A stretch of 64,000 bases of DNA from positions 1-64,000 of the forward strand of contig NZ_BMNG01000018.1 of the NCBI RefSeq assembly GCF_014646335.1, read 5' to 3'. Positions 58,077-64,000 of the stretch are shown here, piece by piece. Under the pieces are notes generated by a model. It saw only the letters and a program-made list of their open reading frames with translations, ran no database searches and was not told where the DNA came from. Made by a program: the position numbers and the translations under genes. This DNA comes from Streptomyces lasiicapitis (GTDB lineage Bacteria; Actinomycetota; Actinomycetes; Streptomycetales; Streptomycetaceae). Position 1 is the stretch's first letter. Each line of letters starts with the position of its first letter.

Positions 58077-60023
58077 ATGACACAGCCGCCCCAGCCGCCC
58101 AACCAGCCCCCGCAGGGCGGTTTCGGCGCCCCCCAGGACCCCCCGCCCGGCGGGTTCGGCGCACCCCAGGACCCGTCCCAGCAGGGCTACGGCTACCCGC
58201 AGGCGCCGCAGACTCCGCCGCCCGCAGCCCCCGCGGCCCCGCCCGCGGCTCCCCAGACGCCCCCGCCGCCCCCGCAGGGCCAGCCCCAGCCGAACTACGG
58301 CTACCCGCAGGCGCCAGGAGCCCCGGGGACCCCGCCGCCCGCGGCACCCGGCACCCCGCCGCCCGCGTACGCGCAGCCGACCCAGGCCGCCTTCCCGGCC
58401 GTGGGCCAGCAGCCTCCCGGCTACGGCTACCCGGGGCAGCCCGGCCAGCCCGGCCAGCCCGGTCAGCCCGGTCAGCCCGGTCAGCAGCCGGGGTACGGCT
58501 ACCCGGGTCAGCCGACCATGCCGATGCAGCCCCAGCCGGGCGGTGGCGGTGGCAAGAAGCCCAACAAGCAGATGACGATCATCGTGGCGGCCGTCGCGGC
58601 CATCGCCCTGATCGTCGGCGGCGGTGTCTTCTACGCGTCCACGCAGAAGGACAAGGACGACAAGAACAACAGCGCCAAGGGTGGCGACGGCAAGGGCGGC
58701 AAGGGCGGCGGCGAGGGCAAGAACGATCCGCCCGCGGGCGGCCCCGCCAAGGAGAAGGCCCCGGCGAACACCAGCGCCAAGGTGGGCTTCCAGATCCCGG
58801 CGCCCGAGGTGCCCAAGGACGACATCTGGAGCGTCGCGGGCTCCTGGCTGACCGACGACACGTACGTCAAGAGCGGCTTCGTCGGCAAGGCCAAGGACCA
58901 CGCCCTCATCGCCTACGACCCGGCGTCCGGCAAGCAGAAGTGGACGATCCCGCTGGCCGGTGAGACCTGCGCGGTCTCCAAGGAGGTCACGAAGGAGGGC
59001 ATCGCCGCCGTCGTCTACAAGGACGCCAAGTCCACCAAGGCGAACAAGTACCCCGACTGCAGCGAGGTCTCCGCGGTCGACCTCAAGTCCGGCAAGAAGC
59101 TGTGGACGGAGAACGTCTCCAACAGCGGCTCGAAGGTGGAGTTCGAGGAGATCGTCATCTCCGGCGACACCATCGCCGCGGGTGCGGGCACCGGTGGCAC
59201 CGGCGCCGCCTGGGACATGTCCGGCAAGCTCCTGTGGAAGCCGTCGGTCGGCGACACGTGCAAGGACGCCGGCTACGCGGGCGGCGACCAGCTCGTCGCG
59301 GTCCGCAAGTGCGGCGACTACAGCGACCCGAAGTACAAGATCCAGCTCCTCGACCCGAAGACGGGCAAGGAGAAGTGGAGCTACCCGCTGGCCACCGGAG
59401 TCGACAACGCCAAGATCATCTCGACCAATCCGGTCGTCTTCGGCCAGGACACCGAGGAGATCACGGCGAGCGGCGCCACGGACGTGTTCTCGCTGAGCAA
59501 CAACGGCAAGCTGCGCGCCCGCATCCCGCTGGAGGACGGCAAGTACTCCCACGACTGCGACGTCAACAAGTTCAACAGCTGCAAGGCCATCGTCGTCGGC
59601 AACGACAAGCTGTACGTGCCCACGCGCCAGCACGACGCGGGCGGCTCGGACTACGGCTTCACCAACGAGATCATCGCCTTCTCGCTGGCCACCGGAAAGA
59701 CGACCGGTGAGCGCGCCGACGCGGGCAAGGACGGCGAGATGTTCCCGCTGCGCATGGACGGCGGCAACGTCCTCGCGTACAAGGGCGGCGGCTACAACAA
59801 GGGCGCCAAGGTCGTCTCGTTCGACGGCAAGTCGATGAAGGAGACCACCCTGCTGGAGACGCCCGCGACCGAGTCGATCAGCCGGGCCATCAGCGGCATG
59901 GTCCCCAAGTCCAATGAACTGCTGTACACCAACGGCAACCTGTTCATGGGCAAGGAGCTGATCAGCAAGCCGTACTCCAAGGACGACAAGGAGTACATCG
60001 CGCTGGGCTTCACCACGCAGTGA
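58077..60023 (+). CDS. PQQ-type beta-propeller membrane protein, paralogue of the previous gene
   Basis: 648 residues. The layout is the same: Pro-rich N-tail with (GQPGQP)n, ending near 155, TM (IIVAAVAAIALIVGGGVFYAS, about 164-185), Lys/Asp/Gly-rich linker and a propeller with blades such as LIAYDPASGKQKWTIPLAGE, AVDLKSGKKLWTEN and LLDPKTGKEKWSYPLATG. Shared order and wording with 56261-58027 show tandem duplication. It probably forms one transcript, ending at the strong terminator at 60037. Confidence 0.8.
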   Translation: MTQPPQPPNQPPQGGFGAPQDPPPGGFGAPQDPSQQGYGYPQAPQTPPPAAPAAPPAAPQTPPPPPQGQPQPNYGYPQAPGAPGTPPPAAPGTPPPAYAQPTQAAFPAVGQQPPGYGYPGQPGQPGQPGQPGQPGQQPGYGYPGQPTMPMQPQPGGGGGKKPNKQMTIIVAAVAAIALIVGGGVFYASTQKDKDDKNNSAKGGDGKGGKGGGEGKNDPPAGGPAKEKAPANTSAKVGFQIPAPEVPKDDIWSVAGSWLTDDTYVKSGFVGKAKDHALIAYDPASGKQKWTIPLAGETCAVSKEVTKEGIAAVVYKDAKSTKANKYPDCSEVSAVDLKSGKKLWTENVSNSGSKVEFEEIVISGDTIAAGAGTGGTGAAWDMSGKLLWKPSVGDTCKDAGYAGGDQLVAVRKCGDYSDPKYKIQLLDPKTGKEKWSYPLATGVDNAKIISTNPVVFGQDTEEITASGATDVFSLSNNGKLRARIPLEDGKYSHDCDVNKFNSCKAIVVGNDKLYVPTRQHDAGGSDYGFTNEIIAFSLATGKTTGERADAGKDGEMFPLRMDGGNVLAYKGGGYNKGAKVVSFDGKSMKETTLLETPATESISRAISGMVPKSNELLYTNGNLFMGKELISKPYSKDDKEYIALGFTTQ

Positions 60024-60036
60024 CCTGACAGCAGGC

Positions 60037-60083
60037 GGCCCCGCACCCGATCGATCGAAACTCGCTCGATCGGGTGCGGGGCC
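60037..60083. terminator. Very strong terminator, 18-bp stem
   Basis: GGCCCCGCACCCGATCGA (60037-60054) and TCGATCGGGTGCGGGGCC (60066-60083) are perfectly complementary with an 11-nt loop, 14 bp past the stop codon. Confidence 0.9.
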
Positions 60084-60327
60084 GTTCGCGTCGCACCGGA
60101 TTCACGCTCCGTACTCGCGTACAACCCTCCCGCCGACCCTCCTTCCGGCCCTGCCCCTCAAAGGCAGTGATTTAGGCATTCCGGGCCGCTTCTGGACGGT
60201 AGGGGCAGCGCAACGTCGAACAAGCGTGTAGCTTCCGGGAGATGGAGGGCCGGGGCCCCCGATCCGTGGGGGGATCATTGGGGGATTCCGTGGGGGAATT
60301 CCGTGGGGGACTTTGGGGGGTTGCGCT

Positions 60328-61044
60328 GTGGGTGTGCGGCTCATGGTGGTCGACGACCACCGATTGCTCGCCGAGGCACTCGCCTCGGCGCTGAAACTGC
60401 GCGGGCACCGGGTGCTCGCCGCGGCCGCGCCCGCCGCCGGTGCGGCGGAGCTGGTCATCAGCAGGGCGCCGGAGGTCTGTCTGCTCGGCACGGCCACGCC
60501 GGCCGAGCCGGGCATGTTCGACCCGGTGGTGCGGATCAAGCGGGAGCGTCCGCAGGTGGCCGTGGTGGTGCTCGGCCCGGTGCCGTCGCCGCGCGGGATC
60601 GCCGCGGCGTTCGCCTCCGGCGCGTCCGGATATGTACGTCACGACGAGCGCATCGAAGGAGTCGAGCGCGCCATCATGAAGGCGCGCGCCGGTGAGGCCG
60701 CCGTCGCGCCCCAATTGCTTCAAGGCGCCTTCAGCGAACTCCTCAACCCCGCCGCGCAGCCCGACGACGAGGGGCAGCGGCTCCTCCAGATGCTCACTCC
60801 GCGTGAGGTCGAGGTCCTGGTGCGGGTCGCCGACGGCGAGGACACCCGGCTGATCGCCGCGGGCATGGGCATCGCGCCCAGCACCGCGCGCACCCACGTC
60901 CAGCGCGTCCTCATGAAACTCGGCGTGGGCTCCCGCCTGGAAGCCGCCGCCCTCGCCGCCCGCACGGGCCTGCTCGACCGCGCGGAACGCCCGACGCCGG
61001 CGCCGGACCACGTCAACAACTCGGATCCGACACCGGAGGGTTAG
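60328..61044 (+). CDS. LuxR-type response regulator with degenerate receiver domain
   Basis: 238 residues from GTG 60328 (ATG 60343 is possible). The receiver starts MVVDDHRLLAEALASALKLR, so the acidic pocket Asp pair is present, but the phosphorylation site reads PEVCLLGTATPAEPG with Gly where Asp is expected. The usual Lys region reads SGYVRHDERIEG. The C-terminal LuxR HTH is intact (LTPREVEVLVRVADGEDTRL, MGIAPSTARTHVQRVLMKLG). It should therefore act without normal phosphorylation. No kinase gene is adjacent. Upstream DNA holds five G-tracts. Confidence 0.85.
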   Translation: MGVRLMVVDDHRLLAEALASALKLRGHRVLAAAAPAAGAAELVISRAPEVCLLGTATPAEPGMFDPVVRIKRERPQVAVVVLGPVPSPRGIAAAFASGASGYVRHDERIEGVERAIMKARAGEAAVAPQLLQGAFSELLNPAAQPDDEGQRLLQMLTPREVEVLVRVADGEDTRLIAAGMGIAPSTARTHVQRVLMKLGVGSRLEAAALAARTGLLDRAERPTPAPDHVNNSDPTPEG

Positions 61045-61065
61045 GCCCCGCCGGGCTCCGCGGTC

Positions 61066-61362
61066 CTACTCCTGCTCCTGCTCCTGCTCATCCTCCGGGG
61101 CTGCCGCGGCCACCACCGGCCGCAGCTTCAGCCAGACCAGGAAGAACAGGCCCAGCGCGAGCATGCCCAGGCCCGTCCACAGGTTGATGTTGATGTCCTC
61201 GGCCTTCTTCAGGTCCGCGTCGGACGCGGTGAGGCCGGCGATGGTGACGATGACGCCGTAGACGACGAACAGGCCGCCGATGATGCGCCGGATGTCGAAG
61301 AGCCGCGCGGCCGTCGCGGACTTCCGCTCCAGCTCGGAGACTTCCTTCTGCAGGTCAGACAT
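61066..61362 (-). CDS. Small two-TM membrane protein downstream of the symporter
   Basis: 98 residues. A coiled-coil-like N-terminus (DLQKEVSELERKSATAARLF) is followed by two TM helices (IIGGLFVVYGVIVTIAGL and LGMLALGLFFLVWL) and an acidic tail ending in EDEQEQEQE. No domain recognised. It starts 41 bp after the symporter stop and is likely co-transcribed; it may be an accessory subunit, which is inference. Confidence 0.7.
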   Translation of the reverse strand: MSDLQKEVSELERKSATAARLFDIRRIIGGLFVVYGVIVTIAGLTASDADLKKAEDININLWTGLGMLALGLFFLVWLKLRPVVAAAAPEDEQEQEQE

Positions 61363-61403
61363 GTTCCTCAGGCCTTAGGTCAGGGGGAGCCGGATCGGCG
61401 GGG

Positions 61404-63101
61404 TCAGAACGAGTACGGGACGTAGCAGGCCGCGGCCAGCACGACCGCGCTCCAGCCGAGCAGCGCAGGACGGCGGTACCAGGCGTCGTCGCCCGCCTCG
61501 ACGGCGTCGTCCTCCATGCCGGGCGAGACCGTCCCGTACACCAGACCGGCAAGCTCGGCCTCCGGCTTGGGGGCGGTGAAGAGGGTGACCACCACCATGA
61601 CCACCGCGCCGGCGACGAAGCCCACGATCGCGGAGACGAAGTTGGCGCCCTGGTCGGTGGGGATGTCGATGACGCCCTGCTTGTAGATCCAGAAGTAGTT
61701 GACCATCGCGGCGGTGGTGCCCGCGAGCAGCCCCCACACGCCGGACTTCATCGACGCCCGCTTCCAGAACATTCCGATGATGAAGACCACGAACATCGGG
61801 ACGTTGAAGAAGGAGAAGAGGGTCTGGAGGTAGCCCATGATGTTCGAGAAGGACGAGGCGATGAAGGCGGTGCCGATGGAGGCGAAGACGCCGATCGCGG
61901 TGATGAGCCGCCCGAACTTGAGGTAGTAGCCGTCCTCGCGGTCCTTGACGACGTACTTGGCCCAGATGTCGTACGTGAACACGGTGTTGAAGGACGACAC
62001 GTTGGCCGCCATGCCCGCCATGAAGGCCGCGAGCAGTCCGGTCACCGCGATGCCGAGCACGCCGTTGGGCAGCAGCTCCTGCATCAGATAGGGGATGGCG
62101 TCGTTGTACGTCAGGTCCGAGCCCGGGGTGCCGATCTTCGGTACGAGGACGGCGGCGACCAGGCCCGGGATCATCACCAGGAACACGATGAAGATCTTGG
62201 GGAAGGCGGCGATCAGCGGGGTGCGCTGGGCGGCGGAGAGGTTCTTCGCGGACAGGGCGCGCTGCACCTCGGCGAAGTTCGTCGTCCAGTAGCCGAAGGA
62301 GAGCACGAAGCCGAGGCCGAGGATGATCGTGAGCCAGTTGGCGCCGAGCGGGTTGGCGTCGCCGATGCCGGTGCCGCCCCAGGCCGTCATGAAGTTGTCG
62401 CCGTGCTGCTTCTCGATCGAGCCCGTGAGCCCGTCCCAGCCGCCGACCTTCTTCAGGCCGATGACGCAGATCGGGATGAGCGCGGCGAGGATCACGAAGA
62501 ACTGCAGGACCTCGTTGTAGATCGCCGAGGACAGGCCGCCGATGGTGATGTACGCGAGCACGAAGAACCCGGCGACGACGATCGCCACCCACTGCGGCCA
62601 GCCGAGCAGCGCCTCCACGACGATCGCGAGGGCGTAGAGGTTCACGCCCGCGATGAGCACCGCGGCGAAGGCGAACAGGGCCGAGCTGAGCAGGTGGGCG
62701 GACTTGTCGAAGCGCTGCAGCAGGAACTCGGGGACCGAGCGGACCTTGCTGCGGTAGTAGAACGGCATCATCACCAGGCCGAGGAAGACCATGGCCGGGA
62801 TGGCGCCGATCCAGTACCAGTGCACGACCGCGACGCCGTACTGCGCGCCCGTCGCCGCCATGCCGAGGATCTCGGTGGCGCCGAGGTTCGCGGCGACGAA
62901 GGCGAGACCGGTGACCCAGGCGGGCAGCGACCGCCCGGACAGGAAGAAGTCGAGGCTGGTCTTCACGGACCGCCGGGCGGCGAATCCGATGCCGAGGACG
63001 ACCACGAAGTAGATCGCGAGGATCGCGTAGTCCAGTCCGTTGGTGGGCAGCCGAAGCCCTTCGGCGAGGGTGATGTGCGCAGGAGACGCAGGGGACCGCA
63101 T
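61404..63101 (-). CDS. Sodium:solute symporter (vSGLT-like sugar transporter)
   Basis: 565 residues and about 14 TM helices. SSS family features: SLDFFLSGRSLPAWVTGLAF and VAANLGATEILGMA near the N-terminus (unwound TM1 with the Na+ site), YITIGGLSSAIYNEVLQFFV, FGYWTTNFAEVQRALSAK and MAANVSSFNTVFTYD. The vSGLT group moves galactose or glucose with sodium, and the divergent neighbour is galT, so galactose uptake is the likely role. It is transcribed away from a shared AT-rich regulatory region. Confidence 0.88.
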   Translation of the reverse strand: MRSPASPAHITLAEGLRLPTNGLDYAILAIYFVVVLGIGFAARRSVKTSLDFFLSGRSLPAWVTGLAFVAANLGATEILGMAATGAQYGVAVVHWYWIGAIPAMVFLGLVMMPFYYRSKVRSVPEFLLQRFDKSAHLLSSALFAFAAVLIAGVNLYALAIVVEALLGWPQWVAIVVAGFFVLAYITIGGLSSAIYNEVLQFFVILAALIPICVIGLKKVGGWDGLTGSIEKQHGDNFMTAWGGTGIGDANPLGANWLTIILGLGFVLSFGYWTTNFAEVQRALSAKNLSAAQRTPLIAAFPKIFIVFLVMIPGLVAAVLVPKIGTPGSDLTYNDAIPYLMQELLPNGVLGIAVTGLLAAFMAGMAANVSSFNTVFTYDIWAKYVVKDREDGYYLKFGRLITAIGVFASIGTAFIASSFSNIMGYLQTLFSFFNVPMFVVFIIGMFWKRASMKSGVWGLLAGTTAAMVNYFWIYKQGVIDIPTDQGANFVSAIVGFVAGAVVMVVVTLFTAPKPEAELAGLVYGTVSPGMEDDAVEAGDDAWYRRPALLGWSAVVLAAACYVPYSF

Positions 63102-63129
63102 GTGAACTCGCTTCGTCGCGCGAACTGAT

Positions 63130-63326
63130 CAGACCGGAACCTACGCCTCACGCTTCAGTAAGTGAACAGTTCTGTTGATGTTCTTTGTTTGATTGTGATC
63201 GGGTCCATAGGTTCCTCATGGTTCCTCGATGGTTTCTCACGGCTGGGTGCGGAGGATTGACGAGCCTGTTGGCTTGTGGTTTGTTATGTGCGGTTCTGTT
63301 GGCGGGCAGTGTGAGGAGCCCCATCC
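63130..63326. promoter_or_regulatory. AT-rich divergent control region between symporter and gal operon
   Basis: It contains three phased direct repeats GGTTCCTC (63210), GGTTCCTC (63220) and GGTTTCTC (63231), about one helical turn apart. A stretch TTGTTTGATTGTGATC (63186-63201) resembles DeoR-family repressor sites. Streptomyces gal operons are controlled by a DeoR-type GalR, so this is a probable operator region; the exact sites are unproven. No gene is present. Confidence 0.5.
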
Positions 63327-64000
63327 GTGAAGAAGACCTCGACTCGTCTCGCCGACGGTCGTGAGCTCATCTACTACGACGTGCGCGACGACGCCGTGCG
63401 CACGGCGGCCGACAGCAGGCCCCTCGACCCCGTCGCCACCACCTCGGAGATCCGCCGGGACCCCCTCCTCGGCGACAGCGTCGCCATCGCCTCGCACCGC
63501 CAGGGCCGCACCTACCACCCCCCGGCCGACGAGTGCCCCCTGTGCCCTTCCGGCGGCGGCCGCCACACCGAGATCCCCGACTCCTCGTACGACGTCGTGG
63601 TCTTCGAGAACCGCTTCCCCTCGCTCGCGGGCGACGCGGGCCGCTGCGAGGTCGTCTGCTTCACCCCCGACCACACGGCGTCCTTCGCCGACCTCACCGA
63701 GGAGCAGGCCGCGCTCGTCCTGGAGGCCTGGACCGACCGCACCGCCGAGCTGTCCCACCTGCCGTCCGTGGCGCAGGTCTTCTGCTTCGAGAACCGCGGC
63801 GCCGAGATCGGCGTGACCCTCGGCCACCCGCACGGGCAGATCTACGCCTACCCCTTCGTCACCCCGCGCACGGCCCTGATGCTGCGCTCCCTGGCCGCCC
63901 ACCGCGCCGCCACCGGCGGCCGCAACCTCTTCGACGACGTCCTCGCCGAGGAGCGCGCCGGTGAGCGCGTCGTCCTGGACGCCGAGCACTGGGTGGCCTT
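63327..64000 (+). CDS. galT: Galactose-1-phosphate uridylyltransferase, 3'-truncated by window edge
   Basis: 224 codons visible from GTG 63327 (AGGAG nine bases upstream). DECPLCPSGGGRHTEIP carries the zinc/iron-binding Cys-x-x-Cys, YDVVVFENRFPSL is the substrate loop, and GVTLGHPHGQIYAYPF contains the active-site His-Pro-His (nucleophile His). It exchanges UMP between UDP-glucose and galactose-1-phosphate in the Leloir pathway. galE and galK are expected beyond the window. Confidence 0.93.
   Translation, partial: MKKTSTRLADGRELIYYDVRDDAVRTAADSRPLDPVATTSEIRRDPLLGDSVAIASHRQGRTYHPPADECPLCPSGGGRHTEIPDSSYDVVVFENRFPSLAGDAGRCEVVCFTPDHTASFADLTEEQAALVLEAWTDRTAELSHLPSVAQVFCFENRGAEIGVTLGHPHGQIYAYPFVTPRTALMLRSLAAHRAATGGRNLFDDVLAEERAGERVVLDAEHWVA

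Overview
This window is chromosomal DNA from a Streptomyces species. It has very high GC, third-position G/C bias, GTG starts, overlapping ATGA/GTGA stop-start pairs, an SsgA-like sporulation protein, RpfB and a tricorn protease. From memory, the order pmt, two PBPs, ssgE, Ni/Co ECF transporter, and on the other side rsmI, tatD, rpf, rsmA, ispE, ABC-F, galT, matches the conserved S. coelicolor core near SCO3138-SCO3180. That was not checked by alignment.

Layout: 1-0.96 kb, 3' end of a GlpR/SepX-type divisome membrane protein and tRNA-Ala(CGC). 1-2.7 kb, a decayed transposase and a quinone oxidoreductase framed by a 24-bp direct repeat. 2.8-13.7 kb, accessory metabolism and regulation: ECF41-type sigma factor, azoreductase-like flavoprotein, lipoprotein plus histidine kinase without a response regulator, GNAT, exonuclease III, Tat-exported propeller, MerR, and a Baeyer-Villiger monooxygenase/hydrolase/SDR operon. 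13.7-20.6 kb, tricorn protease, TetR plus MMPL pump, ssgE. 20.7-23.6 kb, an ECF nickel/cobalt importer behind a near-consensus Nur box. 23.6-30 kb, serine hydrolase, DMT permease, YbaK deacylase and two tandem penicillin-binding proteins.

30.2-45.98 kb is a 15.7-kb actinomycete integrative and conjugative element (AICE). It is inserted in the 3' end of the protein O-mannosyltransferase gene (pmt), not in a tRNA gene. A 28-bp att core is repeated at both ends. The element carries its own last 19 pmt codons and a terminator; the displaced copy encodes the identical peptide with different codons. Its modules are int/xis, an iteron cluster (likely oriV) with a P-loop helicase and a Prim-Pol primase, a traB translocase with an 8-bp repeat cluster (likely clt), small membrane/Spd-like genes including a Pycsar-effector-like protein, a PAPS-reductase-like/HNH-like gene pair, a HExxH protein, an XRE regulator and a GntR-Nudix fusion resembling the pSAM2 immunity factor Pif. 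Near attR lies a cargo zone with a one-spacer type I-E-like CRISPR array without cas genes and a low-GC gene for a HEPN-type protein. This zone and the PAPS-reductase/HNH pair are the best candidates for an undescribed defence or inter-element competition system.

46-64 kb returns to core genes: pmt, rsmI, zinc-ribbon protein, tatD, rpfB-like gene, rsmA, ispE, ABC-F ATPase, two PQQ-type propeller proteins, an atypical LuxR response regulator lacking its phospho-acceptor Asp, a sodium/sugar symporter and the start of galT. A dispersed intergenic hairpin repeat (core GTTTGAGGACGAG followed by GGGGCGGAGCCCC-like stems) appears six times outside the AICE and was not seen inside it.
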